Origin: Amphritea atlantica
GTDB taxonomy: Bacteria > Pseudomonadota > Gammaproteobacteria > Pseudomonadales > Balneatricaceae
Direction of reading: 5' to 3'
Length of the DNA stretch: 64,000 nt
Assembly: GCF_018860855.1 (NCBI RefSeq)
Contig: NZ_JAHKQE010000009.1
Coordinates: 186,001-250,000 of the forward strand
The position numbers were made by a program, and so were the translations under genes. Position 1 is the first letter of the stretch. Each line of letters starts with the position of its first letter. Under the pieces are notes generated by a model. That model was not told the origin of the DNA. It ran no database searches and worked only from the letters and a program-made list of their open reading frames with translations. Below, piece by piece: positions 53,216 to 63,316 of this stretch.

Positions 53216-54712
53216 TTAAGCTTGATAGTCCTTAGAAAGTTCCAATGTTGACAGAGTGCGCTGACGAATGGTGCGCAGCAACTGACCATCTTCAATCAGT
53301 GACTGACCATAAGATGGCACCATCTCTTTCATCTTCGCCTGCCACTCAGGAGTCGCCATACGTTCAGGGAAGCAACGCTCAATCACATTAATCATGGTAG
53401 GTGTTGCCGTTGATGCACCAGGAGACGCACCCAGCAAGGCAGCCAGACGCTTGTCTGAGGATGAGATTACCTCAGTACCAAACTCGAGCTTACCCTTACC
53501 TTTCTCATTTTTCTTAATAATCTGAACTCGCTGACCCGCGTAAGACAGATCCCAATCATCATCTTGCGCATCGGGGAAGAAACGACGCAGCGATTCCACG
53601 CGGTCAGCGTGTGATTGCATCACCTCACTGATGAGATAACGGGTCAAATCCATGTTCTTAACCCCAACCTGCATGATTGGCTTAAGGTTGTTCAGACGCA
53701 TACTCAGTGGCATATCCAGTGCGGAGCCCTTCTTCAAGAACTTGGTTGTGAAACCCGCAAATGGGCCAAACAACAATGCACGCTTACCATCGATTACCCG
53801 ACTATCTAAATGAGGAACCGACATCGGTGGTGCACCAATAGGCGCTTGGCCATACACCTTAGACATATGCCGTTCAACGATTTCAGGCTTCTTACAAACC
53901 AACCACTGGCCACTCACTGGGAAGCCGCCGTAACCATCGCCTTCAGGGATACCGGACATCTGCAACAATGGCAGTGCGCCACCACCGGCACCGAAAAACA
54001 GAAACTTAGTACGAATATGTTCTGTTTTACCGGTATGGCCGTTTTTAACGCCAACCCGCCAGTCGCCATCACTATATTGGGACATATCTTCAACAGAGTG
54101 ACTCAGCAGTAGATCGAAGCCTTCCTGCTGCTCGAGATACTTCACCATATTACGCGCCAAGGCACCAAAGTTAACATCTGACCCATGAGCAACTCGAGTT
54201 GCCGCTACCGGCTCGTCAAGCTGACGATTCTGCATAATCAATGGCATCCACTGACGCAAAACCTCAGGGTCATCCGAAAATTCCATTTCCGCAAACTGTG
54301 GTGATGCACTCAGGGTTTCATAACGTGTCCGTAAAAAGGCCACATTCTCAGCGCCCATCACAAAACTCTGATGGGGCACATTATTGATAAAATTATGAGG
54401 CTCTGGCAGATATTGGTGCTCAACCAGATAGGACCAAAACTGTAAGCTTTTTTCAAATGCGACGTTAATATCAAAAGCCTTATCGGTATTGATACTTCCG
54501 TCCTCATTCTGAGGGGTATAATTGAGTTCACAATAAGCCGCGTGGCCCGTACCCGCATTGTTCATTGCATCGGTACTTTCTTCAGCGACATGATCAAGAC
54601 GTTCGACCATTGCGATTGTCATGGAGGGATCCAGCTGTTTAAGCAGAACCCCCAAAGTGGTGCTCATTGCACCTGCACCAACCAGCAGTACATCAACAGA
54701 TTTTGAGGTCAT
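53216..54712 (-). CDS. mqo: malate:quinone oxidoreductase
   Basis: 498 aa, the usual Mqo length. The FAD-binding VLLVGAGAMSTTLGVLLKQL opens the protein; STDAMNNAGTGHAAYCELNY, VAHGSDVNFGALARN, FLFFGAGGGALPLLQ and LLGASPGASTATPTM are family hallmarks. It oxidises malate to oxaloacetate with quinone as acceptor at the inner membrane. Monocistronic with a strong terminator. It links the TCA cycle directly to the respiratory chain. Confidence 0.96.
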   Translation of the reverse strand: MTSKSVDVLLVGAGAMSTTLGVLLKQLDPSMTIAMVERLDHVAEESTDAMNNAGTGHAAYCELNYTPQNEDGSINTDKAFDINVAFEKSLQFWSYLVEHQYLPEPHNFINNVPHQSFVMGAENVAFLRTRYETLSASPQFAEMEFSDDPEVLRQWMPLIMQNRQLDEPVAATRVAHGSDVNFGALARNMVKYLEQQEGFDLLLSHSVEDMSQYSDGDWRVGVKNGHTGKTEHIRTKFLFFGAGGGALPLLQMSGIPEGDGYGGFPVSGQWLVCKKPEIVERHMSKVYGQAPIGAPPMSVPHLDSRVIDGKRALLFGPFAGFTTKFLKKGSALDMPLSMRLNNLKPIMQVGVKNMDLTRYLISEVMQSHADRVESLRRFFPDAQDDDWDLSYAGQRVQIIKKNEKGKGKLEFGTEVISSSDKRLAALLGASPGASTATPTMINVIERCFPERMATPEWQAKMKEMVPSYGQSLIEDGQLLRTIRQRTLSTLELSKDYQA

Positions 54713-55161
54713 ACAAACTTCGCCATTTGACTATAGATAATGGATGCAGAGACCCTTTCAGAAAGGAAGCTTTTGGCCGAACAAGAGAATATCAACAAAA
54801 AAAATATGTTATAACCGCTTGATATAACTGAAACAATCCCTGGCAGCCCGATTGATATGCTACTGCTAGATCGAATAAGCAGGCTAACAGTGTATCAGGC
54901 TTATGCTGTGCTGCTGATTATACGCATTCCAAGGAAAAAATCTTGTGCATTGCAGTAAAATATCATCATCCCTTAGGCTTATTCTTATCCTAAAGTAGTA
55001 AGCGTAAGACGTAATTTTAACTGAAAGATAATTGCAAAAAGATAGATTTAGAGATACGTATTAACTCACCAACGTAAATGCACCGATATGAGCCCGCAGC
55101 AACCCATATCGGATAATCAAAAAGGGCCGCAGCCCTTTTCATTATTTACGTTTTTATAGAC
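54713..55161. other. non-coding stretch between mqo and chemoreceptor genes
   Basis: About 450 bases. The left part should hold the mqo promoter. The right end holds two hairpins: an 8-bp inverted repeat (CCGATATG 55083-55090 with CATATCGG 55105-55112) and the terminator at 55119-55140. I see no gene in the middle. Confidence 0.5.
55119..55140 (-). terminator. intrinsic terminator after chemoreceptor gene
   Basis: On the - strand AAAAGGGC-TGCG-GCCCTTTT, followed by T. It lies about 22 bases past the stop. Confidence 0.85.
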
Positions 55162-56829
55162 TCAAGAAACTTTAAAGCGTTCCACTAATGTTTGCAGCCT
55201 ATCGGCATCATCAGACAATTTCTTAACTTCCAGCTTGTTTTCACCGGCAATCGCCGACGAGTTTTCAGAATAGCCGGCTATCTCGGTCACCGTTTGATTC
55301 AGGTTATCACACACCTGACTCTGCTGCTCGGCCGCCGTCGCAATCACCACCGACATATCCTGGATCTGATTCATATGCTCAACGACTTTATTCAGTTCAC
55401 ACATCCCCTGCTCTGACTGATGAACCGCCAGATCGGTCTGCTGAAAACTATGTTGCATACTTCGCACCGCCTCACCAGAGGCTTTTTTCAGCTGCTCAAT
55501 ACTCTCATGCACCTGCAATGTACTGGCCTGCGTCCGAGTCGCTAAAGTACGGACTTCATCGGCAACCACTGCAAAGCCACGTCCTTGCTCTCCGGCTCGG
55601 GCCGCTTCTATGGCAGCATTCAATGCCAACAGGTTAGTCTGGGCGGCAATCTCCTGAATCACACTCACCACGGAGATAATATCCTGCACATTATTCTCCA
55701 GTGTAGAGATCGCTTTATTAGAGCCCGACACATCTTCAGCCAACACTTTTACCGCAGAGGTTAACTCTGTCACGCTCGTCCCCGCTCGACCGATATTTTC
55801 ACGGGATTCATTAGTCGAGGTTGCTGTCTCAGCGGTATTATGGGCGATATCAGCTGCCGTCGCTGACATCTCTGACATAGCCGAGGCTGAGTGTTCAATC
55901 TGAACCTGCAACTTACCTTGCTGCTCACTCACCGCATAAATTCTATCGCTAATAAAACGAGCTCGCTTTGTCACACTCGCTGATAACCCAACTAAATCGG
56001 TGATCATACTTTCTAAAGTTGCGATAAAACCATTAAAGTTATGCGCCAGCTCGGCTAACTCATGATCGCCTTCCACATGCAATCTAACGCTCAGGTCAGC
56101 GTCACCCGACACCAACTCTTTCATCGAAGCAGAAATGCTCAATAACGGTAGCATCACCGAACGCTTAACCAGAGAACTGAAAATGATGGCCAACAGTAGT
56201 AACACCATGCTGGCAAGACCAAAATAGAGCAACAGAGTCGATTGGTTTTCAGAAGAGGCTTGGTCCAGATCACTGAGTACTGCATTCACATCATCAAGAT
56301 AGAACCCTGTACCGATCATCAAATCCCAGCGTTCCAGATAGAAGGCATAAGAGAGCTTCTCTTCTGCCACCTTCTGATTAGGTTTTGGAAAATGATAACT
56401 GACGATCCCGCCACCGTTTTGTCCCGCTTTAACCAGTTCACGTACTAAATAAACGCCATTCGCATCCTTTAGATCCCAATAATTTTCGCCGATCCCTTTA
56501 TCACTATTCCCTAGAAAGACCCGATCACCCTTCCCGGTGTAACCAAAAAAATAGCCATTATCACCAAACTTTAAAGTCCGCAGCGTCGGCAAAGCCTCTT
56601 CCAATGAACCACCATTCTCATATAACTGGCGGACAGCGCTATACGCCATCTCGTTCATAAACTTCAGTTCTTCGCGTTTCATCTCGACAAACTTGATATT
56701 AGCTAGATCAAGTTGCTCCTGTCTTAGCTGCTCGCTTTCAAATAAAGTTAGCAAAAACAGTATGATTGCTAACAAAACAACGGGAGCGGCACTCATTATC
56801 GTGAGGCGCTTACTGATCGATAGGGTCAT
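55162..56829 (-). CDS. methyl-accepting chemotaxis protein with Cache domain
   Basis: 555 aa. TM1 (about 13-29) and TM2 (about 200-222) flank a periplasmic single Cache domain with [17 protein letters not shown] and [25 protein letters not shown] domain (about 220-275) follows. The signalling tip has [20 protein letters not shown] with the [14 protein letters not shown] segment. No C-terminal NWETF tether is present. sCache_2 receptors often bind small carboxylates; the ligand here is unknown. It is a single gene with its own terminator. Confidence 0.95.
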   Translation of the reverse strand: MTLSISKRLTIMSAAPVVLLAIILFLLTLFESEQLRQEQLDLANIKFVEMKREELKFMNEMAYSAVRQLYENGGSLEEALPTLRTLKFGDNGYFFGYTGKGDRVFLGNSDKGIGENYWDLKDANGVYLVRELVKAGQNGGGIVSYHFPKPNQKVAEEKLSYAFYLERWDLMIGTGFYLDDVNAVLSDLDQASSENQSTLLLYFGLASMVLLLLAIIFSSLVKRSVMLPLLSISASMKELVSGDADLSVRLHVEGDHELAELAHNFNGFIATLESMITDLVGLSASVTKRARFISDRIYAVSEQQGKLQVQIEHSASAMSEMSATAADIAHNTAETATSTNESRENIGRAGTSVTELTSAVKVLAEDVSGSNKAISTLENNVQDIISVVSVIQEIAAQTNLLALNAAIEAARAGEQGRGFAVVADEVRTLATRTQASTLQVHESIEQLKKASGEAVRSMQHSFQQTDLAVHQSEQGMCELNKVVEHMNQIQDMSVVIATAAEQQSQVCDNLNQTVTEIAGYSENSSAIAGENKLEVKKLSDDADRLQTLVERFKVS

Positions 56830-56946
56830 CGGCTGACTCTCTTTTAACTAATGTGGGTTGATTACATACGTAACCCTGACTTTTATCAAACCAAGTGTCC
56901 CCATTACGAGGCTACACATTGACAACAGCGGGGAAATAACAGGTAT

Positions 56947-56973
56947 AAAAAAAGCGGCCATATGCCGCTTTTA
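56947..56973 (-). terminator. intrinsic terminator after fabV
   Basis: On the - strand AAAAGCGGC-ATATG-GCCGCTTTT, followed by TTT. It lies about 20 bases past the fabV stop. Confidence 0.88.
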
Positions 56974-56990
56974 ATCGAACTCATTAAAGC

Positions 56991-58184
56991 TTAGATATCA
57001 ATGACATCAAATTCAACCAAAGGGCTGACATCTTCATCATAATCAACACCCTCTAAGCCAAAACCAAACAGCTTCAAGAACTCATCCTTATAAAGTTGAT
57101 AGTCGGTCAATTCAAAGAGGTTTTCACTGGTGACCTGTGGCCATAGCTCGCTACACTTTTGCTGGATATCATCACGCAGCTCCCAGTCATCCATGCGCAA
57201 CCGATTTTCCTCATCCACTTTACCGCTATCACCCGCAATACCGGTGCTGAATAAACGGTACACCTGCTCCATGCAGCCTTCATGAACACCTTCAGCGCGC
57301 ATAATTTTAAATACCATGGAGAGATACAGTGGCATCACCGGAATCGCTGAACTGGCTTGGGTAACGACGGATTTCAATACCGCAACATTCGCGCTACCGC
57401 CCTTAGCCGCTAACTTAGTATTCAGCTCGCCTGCGGCACGATCAACATCTTTTTTCGCCTGACCTAGTGCGCCGTCCCAGTAAATAGGCCAAGTAATATC
57501 CGTACCAATGTAGCTATAGGCAACCGACTTACAGCCTTCGGCCAGCACACCGGCTTCATCCAGCATATTGACCCATAATTCCCAATCTTGGCCGCCCATC
57601 ACAGTGACCGTATCGGCGATCTCCTGCTCGGTCGCAGGTTCGACTTCCGCTTCGATAATAATATCTTTATTGGTATCAATCGCCGTTGAACGATACGTTT
57701 CACCGATAGGTTTTAAGCATGAACGAATGACTTCACCGGTATCCGGCATCTTACGGACTGGAGATGCGAGGGAATAAACCACCAGATCAATCTGACCTAA
57801 ATCTTCTTTAATCAGATCAATGGTTTTTTGTTTCGCTTCATTAGAGAACGCATCGCCGTTCAGGCTTTTTGCGTACAGGCCCGCTTCATGGGCTTTCTTA
57901 TCAAATGCCGCGGCATTGTACCAACCGGCAGTACCGGTTTTTCTTTCCGTCGCTGGCTTTTCGAAAAACACCCCGATAGTGGCAGCACCACAGCCGAACG
58001 CAGCGGAGATACGTGACGACATACCGTAACCACTAGACGAACCGATCACCAATACACGCTTAGGGCCGTTTTCAATCGGACCTTGCGCCTTGGTGTAGTC
58101 GATCTGTTCCTGAATATTACGCTCACACCCTACTGGATGGGTTGTGGTACAGATAAAGCCACGAATCTTCGGTTTGATAATCAT
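56991..58184 (-). CDS. fabV: trans-2-enoyl-ACP/CoA reductase FabV
   Basis: 397 aa, the usual FabV length. FabV hallmarks are the opening [39 protein letters not shown] (NADH-binding) and the [12 protein letters not shown] motif, which gives the extended Tyr-X8-Lys catalytic pair. It reduces trans-2-enoyl-ACP, the last step of fatty-acid elongation, in the cytoplasm. FabV enzymes are typically much less sensitive to triclosan than FabI. Monocistronic. Confidence 0.95.
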   Translation of the reverse strand: MIIKPKIRGFICTTTHPVGCERNIQEQIDYTKAQGPIENGPKRVLVIGSSSGYGMSSRISAAFGCGAATIGVFFEKPATERKTGTAGWYNAAAFDKKAHEAGLYAKSLNGDAFSNEAKQKTIDLIKEDLGQIDLVVYSLASPVRKMPDTGEVIRSCLKPIGETYRSTAIDTNKDIIIEAEVEPATEQEIADTVTVMGGQDWELWVNMLDEAGVLAEGCKSVAYSYIGTDITWPIYWDGALGQAKKDVDRAAGELNTKLAAKGGSANVAVLKSVVTQASSAIPVMPLYLSMVFKIMRAEGVHEGCMEQVYRLFSTGIAGDSGKVDEENRLRMDDWELRDDIQQKCSELWPQVTSENLFELTDYQLYKDEFLKLFGFGLEGVDYDEDVSPLVEFDVIDI

Positions 58185-58338
58185 TATGGATCCACTTTAC
58201 TTGTCATTCCCGCTGACGAACCTGTCGTGCTGTCCGCGCGAGACGTTTTGAAATCGTTGTTTAAATTGGCACCTGAAACAGCCGGTAAAGATAACCGATT
58301 TTAACCGTCTAATACAGTTAAAGCCGTACAAACTGGTA

Positions 58339-58377
58339 CAAAAAAAGCCCACCTTCACTCATAAAGGTGAGCTTTTA
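58339..58377 (-). terminator. intrinsic terminator after etfBA
   Basis: On the - strand AGCTCACCTT pairs with AAGGTGGGCT (10 bp, one G-U), loop 8, then TTTTTTT. It lies about 77 bases past the etfA stop. Confidence 0.85.
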
Positions 58378-58453
58378 TACTATCGTAAACCACGATTGAG
58401 TGCCTAGGCATCGATAGAATGGTGTTTTATGTACCGTACTTTAACGCAACGAA

Positions 58454-59383
58454 TTACAGCTTAGCGTCCAACTCAGGCACGGCATCAAACAGGTCTGCCA
58501 CGAGGCCATAATCTGCGACTGAGAAAATAGGCGCTTCTTCGTCTTTGTTAATCGCAACAATGACTTTAGAGTCTTTCATCCCCGCTAGATGCTGAATGGC
58601 ACCGGAGATACCCACCGCAATATAGAGATCAGGGGCAACGATTTTACCGGTCTGACCGACCTGCATATCATTAGGTACAAAGCCCGCATCAACCGCGGCC
58701 CGAGACGCACCGACAGCCGCGCCTAATTTATCCGCGAGCGATTCCAGTAAGGCGAAGTTTTCACCATTGCCCATGCCTCGGCCACCAGACACAATCACCT
58801 TAGCCGCCGTTAACTCAGGACGGTCACTCTTGGCCATGGTTTCACCGATAAAACTTGAAGTACCCGCATCATGAACGGCCGTCACCGCTTCTATAGAAGC
58901 ACTGCCACCTTCAGCGGCTGCCGCATCGAAACCCGTAGTACGCACGGTGATGACTTTGATCGGATCAAGGGATTTAACCGTCGCGATCGCATTACCTGCA
59001 TAGATAGGTCGGGCAAAGGTATCATCACTCTCAACCGCCATCACATCAGACAATTGCACGACATCGAGTAATGCCGCGACCCGAGGCAGTAGATTTTTAC
59101 CACCGGTAGTCGCCGGCGCAATAATATGAGAATAATTAGCACCCAACTCAGCCACCAAGAGGCTAACGTTCTCAGCCAACTGATGTTCATAAACGGGATT
59201 ATCCGACAGTAACACCTGAGAAACACCGGCCACGGCAGCGGCTTCATCAGCGACTGCCTGACAACCGCCACCGGCCACCAACACATGGATATCACCAGAT
59301 AGTTGAGTCGCCGCCGTTACGGCATTCAAAGTAGCGCCTTTGAGGGACTGGTTATCATGCTCTGCAATAATCAGAATAGCCAT
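58454..59383 (-). CDS. etfA: electron transfer flavoprotein alpha subunit
   Basis: 309 aa. The C-terminal FAD domain (about 195-305) has [35 protein letters not shown] with [10 protein letters not shown], and [16 protein letters not shown]-type residues, as in all EtfA. The heterodimer with EtfB takes electrons from acyl-CoA dehydrogenases and passes them to Etf:ubiquinone oxidoreductase. The start overlaps the etfB stop by one base (TGATG). It fits the fatty-acid and branched-chain catabolism of the flanking genes. Confidence 0.96.
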   Translation of the reverse strand: MAILIIAEHDNQSLKGATLNAVTAATQLSGDIHVLVAGGGCQAVADEAAAVAGVSQVLLSDNPVYEHQLAENVSLLVAELGANYSHIIAPATTGGKNLLPRVAALLDVVQLSDVMAVESDDTFARPIYAGNAIATVKSLDPIKVITVRTTGFDAAAAEGGSASIEAVTAVHDAGTSSFIGETMAKSDRPELTAAKVIVSGGRGMGNGENFALLESLADKLGAAVGASRAAVDAGFVPNDMQVGQTGKIVAPDLYIAVGISGAIQHLAGMKDSKVIVAINKDEEAPIFSVADYGLVADLFDAVPELDAKL

Positions 59384-60132
59384 CAGATCACCTTCGCTTC
59401 ATTCTTGAGTTTATCCACCAACTCTTCCACCGAGGCCACCTTAATACCCGCTTGACGAGCAGCAGGTGGTGCCACTTTCAACAGCTGGGTATGGGCTTTA
59501 ACCTCGACACCGAGATCTGCCGGTGTTTTAGTGTCCAGTGGTTTGCGCTTCGCTTTCATGATATTCGGTAACGACGCATAACGCGGTTCGTTCAAGCGTA
59601 GATCGGTGGTCACAATGGCCGGCATCGCCAGCTCAACGGTTTGCAAACCACCATCGACTTCACGCGTTACCTGAACCTTGTCACCATCGACCTTTACTTC
59701 AGAGGCAAAGGTACCCTGTGGCATTTTCGTCAGCGCGGCCAACATCTGACCGGTCTGATTATTATCAGAATCGATGGCCTGCTTACCCATAATGACCAAG
59801 CCTGGCTGTTCCTCTTCAACCACTTTGGCGAGTAACTTAGCCACAGTTAAAGATTCCAGATGCTCGTCGGACTGAATCAGCATGCCTCGATCAGCGCCCA
59901 GCGCCAACGCGGTTCTAATCTGTTCCTGAGCGGCCTGTGGTCCCAATGAAACCACTACCACCTCAGATGCAACGCCTGCCTCTTTGAGGCGTACCGCTTC
60001 TTCGACGGCGATTTCACAGAACGGATTCATCGCCATTTTTACATTATTCAAATCAACATCGCTGTTATCAGACTTAACCCGTACTTTTACGTTGTAGTCG
60101 ATAACGCGTTTGACAGTTACCAGCACTTTCAT
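59383..60132 (-). CDS. etfB: electron transfer flavoprotein beta subunit
   Basis: 249 aa. [19 protein letters not shown] opens the protein; [19 protein letters not shown], then [20 protein letters not shown] (AMP-binding) and the [20 protein letters not shown] recognition loop are typical. The leucine anchor motif near the recognition loop contacts acyl-CoA dehydrogenases. First gene of the etfBA unit; the promoter lies in the 149 bases before it. Confidence 0.96.
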   Translation of the reverse strand: MKVLVTVKRVIDYNVKVRVKSDNSDVDLNNVKMAMNPFCEIAVEEAVRLKEAGVASEVVVVSLGPQAAQEQIRTALALGADRGMLIQSDEHLESLTVAKLLAKVVEEEQPGLVIMGKQAIDSDNNQTGQMLAALTKMPQGTFASEVKVDGDKVQVTREVDGGLQTVELAMPAIVTTDLRLNEPRYASLPNIMKAKRKPLDTKTPADLGVEVKAHTQLLKVAPPAARQAGIKVASVEELVDKLKNEAKVI

Positions 60133-60281
60133 CTGTCTATCGCCTTTGCTTTTCTATTATCAAAAAGGGTCGTGCATCACATCTATTTCCAACAGCCACA
60201 TAAACTGAGGCGCTTGCTCAGTCTACCGATCAAAGGTTATGACACAACAACCCTATAGGGTGAGGTGCTAGTAGCGAGTCT

Positions 60282-62168
60282 TTATCGCATACCCGCCTGA
60301 TCCATGAGCTCGGTAATTTCTGTCAGAATGCTCTCGTCATCAATAGTCGATGGCATCTTATAGTCATCGTTGGCAGCAATTTTACGCAGAATAGCCCGCA
60401 AAATTTTACCGGAGCGAGTTTTCGGCAACCGCTGGACGATGATGGCTCGACGGAAACAGGCCAGCGCACCGACCTGATCACGCACCATTTTCACCAGCTC
60501 AGCTTCAAGCTGAGCTTCATCAACTTCTTCACCGGCTTTCAGTACAATCAACCCTACCGGCACCTGCCCTTTAAGCGCATCATTCGCACCGATGACCGCA
60601 CATTCAGCCACCGCCGGATGGGAGGAAACCACCTCTTCCATCTCGCCGGTTGAAAGACGATGCCCAGATACATTGATCACATCGTCGGTGCGGCCTGTAA
60701 TGTAGACATAACCATCCTCATCGATAAAGCCACCGTCTCCGGTGTGATAATACCCAGGGAAAGCCGTGAGGTAGGAATCGGTAAACCGTTGCGGTTGATT
60801 CCAGATATCCCAAGCAACACCCGGCGGCATCGGCAGAGTAACGACAATATTACCGGTTTCGTTCGCTTCAACCGGCTGCCCTTCGCCATCGACAACCCGA
60901 ATATCATAACCAGGAATCGCTTTATTGGTGGAACCCAAGCGCGCTTCGGATGGATTATCCCAGCCCATCATCGGCGAGGTCATTGGCCAGCCGGTTTCGG
61001 TTTGCCACCAGTGATCGATCACCGGCACCTGCAGCAAGGTATCGAGCCATTGATAGGTGGACGAATCGAGTTTTTCACCGGCGACGAACACCCAGTTCAG
61101 ACTGGATAGATCATACTTCTTGGCCAACGCCCCCTCAGGGTCTTCTTTACGAATGGCTCTAAACGCGGTGGGCGCACAGAACATCGAGTTAACCTTATAT
61201 TCATCAATGACACGCCAGAAAGTACCCGCATCAGGGGTTCTAATCGGCTTACCTTCAAAGAAGATGGCGCTACAGCCGCCCATCAGCGGCCCGTAGACAA
61301 TAAAGGAGTGGCCCACGACCCAACCAATATCGGAAGCACCCCACCACACATCGCCAGGATTCATACCATAGACATTATGCAGTGCGTAGTTCAGCGCCAC
61401 CGCATGGCCGCCGTTATCACGGACAATGCCTTTAGGCGCGCCGGTGGTGCCTGAGGTATAAAGAATATACAGCGGATCACTGCCTTTTACGGGCACACAA
61501 TCGGCAGGCTCTGCACCATGCTGACAGTCATACCAATCCAGATCCCGCTCGGCATTCATCTCAGCCACCAGCATCGGACGCTGACAGACGATGGTATGCT
61601 CAGGTTTGTGACTCGCCAGCTCAATCGCTTTATCAACCAAAGGCTTATAAGCAATGGTCTTATCAAATTCGATACCGCAGGAAGCGGTCAAAATCACCTT
61701 AGGCTTAGCATCATCTATCCGAATAGCCATCTCATGAGGTGCGAAGCCACCAAAGACGACCGAATGAATTGCCCCTAAGCGGGCACAGGCCAACATTGCC
61801 ACCGCCGCTTCGGGAATCATTGGCATATAGATAACGACCGTATCGCCTTTGCCAACGCCTAACCGTTTTAAGCCACCCGCGAAGCGAGCCACTTTGGTGT
61901 GTAACTGTTTATAGGTAATTTGTTGTTTCGTGTCAGTTGCTGGTGAATCGTAATACAGGGCAACCTGATCGCCACGGGTTTCGAGGTGTTGATCCAGTGC
62001 GAGATAGCAGCTATTCATTTCGCCATCAGCATACCAACTAAAGGTGCCATTCTCGGTTTTGCTCAGAATTGTTTCTGGCGCTTTAAACCAGTTAATACGC
62101 TTTGCTTGTTCAGCCCAATAGGCTTCTGGATTCTGTTGCGCAGCCAGATATTCTTCGTTATATCCCAT
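60282..62168 (-). CDS. prpE: propionyl-CoA synthetase (acyl-CoA synthetase family)
   Basis: 628 aa, ANL superfamily. YILYTSGTTGAPKGIVRDNG is the ATP motif and FFEGKPIRTPDAGTFWRVID plus FCAPTAFRAIRKEDPEG are PrpE-like rather than Acs-like. YHTGDGGFIDEDGYVYITGR and the acetylatable Lys in KTRSGKILRAILRK are present. It activates propionate (or acetate) to the CoA ester. It lies beside mmsB and the HIBYL-CoA hydrolase gene, in a propionate/valine block; the PrpE call rests on internal motifs and length, and close acyl-CoA synthetases are not excluded. Confidence 0.88.
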   Translation of the reverse strand: MGYNEEYLAAQQNPEAYWAEQAKRINWFKAPETILSKTENGTFSWYADGEMNSCYLALDQHLETRGDQVALYYDSPATDTKQQITYKQLHTKVARFAGGLKRLGVGKGDTVVIYMPMIPEAAVAMLACARLGAIHSVVFGGFAPHEMAIRIDDAKPKVILTASCGIEFDKTIAYKPLVDKAIELASHKPEHTIVCQRPMLVAEMNAERDLDWYDCQHGAEPADCVPVKGSDPLYILYTSGTTGAPKGIVRDNGGHAVALNYALHNVYGMNPGDVWWGASDIGWVVGHSFIVYGPLMGGCSAIFFEGKPIRTPDAGTFWRVIDEYKVNSMFCAPTAFRAIRKEDPEGALAKKYDLSSLNWVFVAGEKLDSSTYQWLDTLLQVPVIDHWWQTETGWPMTSPMMGWDNPSEARLGSTNKAIPGYDIRVVDGEGQPVEANETGNIVVTLPMPPGVAWDIWNQPQRFTDSYLTAFPGYYHTGDGGFIDEDGYVYITGRTDDVINVSGHRLSTGEMEEVVSSHPAVAECAVIGANDALKGQVPVGLIVLKAGEEVDEAQLEAELVKMVRDQVGALACFRRAIIVQRLPKTRSGKILRAILRKIAANDDYKMPSTIDDESILTEITELMDQAGMR

Positions 62169-62200
62169 TACCGACTCCGGATTGTTTTTATAGGGGGAGT

Positions 62201-62223
62201 CTGCCGGCGATTGACACCGGCAG
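62201..62223. repeat. inverted repeat between mmsB and prpE
   Basis: CTGCCGG (62201-62207) pairs with CCGGCAG (62217-62223) around 9 bases. No T-run follows, so it is a weak attenuator or an mRNA processing hairpin rather than a clear terminator. Confidence 0.4.
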
Positions 62224-62247
62224 CGGTGCTAGATTATCAGTATTAAA

Positions 62248-63138
62248 TTAACTGTCTTGATAGAGCTTGATGACGCTCGAGAAATCGAGACCACCATTGC
62301 CTTTTGATTTGTGCAGGCTGAACAAAGAACGGGCGGCAGAGCCCATTGGTACCGGTGAATTACTCTGCTGACTCAGCTCCATCGCCAAACCGAGATCTTT
62401 AAACATCAGGTCGACTTGGAAACCACCTTTATAATCATTGGAGGAAGGGACACCCGCCATCACACCTGGTACTGGGTTGTACACTTGCAGCGCCCAGTTA
62501 TTACCAGAGCTTTGCTTCATAATTTCAGATAACACCGCTGGATCGAGTCCATTTTTCATGCCCATATTCAGCGCTTCACTGGTGCCCGCCATCAGAATCG
62601 ACAGCATCATATTATTACAGGCTTTGGCGATCTGCCCTGCACCGCTTTGACCCGCATGGAAGATATTCTTACCCATGCAATCAAGAATCGGCTTAGCTTT
62701 GGCAAACTGTGCATCAGTCGCCCCCACCATGAAAGCCAAGGTTCCTGCCACCGCACCACCAACACCACCCGATACCGGCGCATCGATAAAGCTCAAACCA
62801 CGCTCATTGGCTGCGGCAGACACACTTTGAGCCGTCGCTGCATCAATGGTTGAAGAGTCAATAATCAGCGCATCTTTGGAGATCACATCAAACAAAGGCG
62901 CATCACCGGTTTGATACAACCCTTTAACATGTACACCGGCTGGCAACATAGAAACAATAAAATCAGCGCCGGTCGCCGCTTCAACAGCAGAGGTTGCCGC
63001 ATGACCGCCCTCAGCCGCAACGGTATCGAGCGCTGCCTGAGACAGATCAAACGCGTTAACTTCATGCCCTGCTTTCAGCAGGTTAATTGCCATTGGGCCA
63101 CCCATGTTGCCCAGTCCGATAAATCCTATCGTAGCCAT
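62248..63138 (-). CDS. mmsB: 3-hydroxyisobutyrate dehydrogenase
   Basis: 296 aa, the usual length. The Rossmann GFIGLGNMGGPMAINLLKAG opens the protein; FIDAPVSGGVGGAVAGTLAF is the substrate motif and GAGQIAKACNNMMLSILMAG contains the catalytic Lys. It oxidises 3-hydroxyisobutyrate to methylmalonate semialdehyde with NAD in valine degradation. The upstream gene is a HIBYL-CoA hydrolase, which makes its substrate, so the order fits the pathway. Confidence 0.94.
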   Translation of the reverse strand: MATIGFIGLGNMGGPMAINLLKAGHEVNAFDLSQAALDTVAAEGGHAATSAVEAATGADFIVSMLPAGVHVKGLYQTGDAPLFDVISKDALIIDSSTIDAATAQSVSAAANERGLSFIDAPVSGGVGGAVAGTLAFMVGATDAQFAKAKPILDCMGKNIFHAGQSGAGQIAKACNNMMLSILMAGTSEALNMGMKNGLDPAVLSEIMKQSSGNNWALQVYNPVPGVMAGVPSSNDYKGGFQVDLMFKDLGLAMELSQQSNSPVPMGSAARSLFSLHKSKGNGGLDFSSVIKLYQDS

Positions 63139-63316
63139 ATCACTTTGCCTCTTATATTTATTCTGGACCTCAACCGCCGCTGACTGAACTCGCCGTTCGA
63201 CACCCCTCTCAGGTTGTCATCACAGCGGCGCACGTCAGTCGGGCGTTATCGACGTCCTTGGATTGCAAAAAATTGTTATAAATCGTTTTTTAACTCGATG
63301 ACGTCACGCTGCGCTT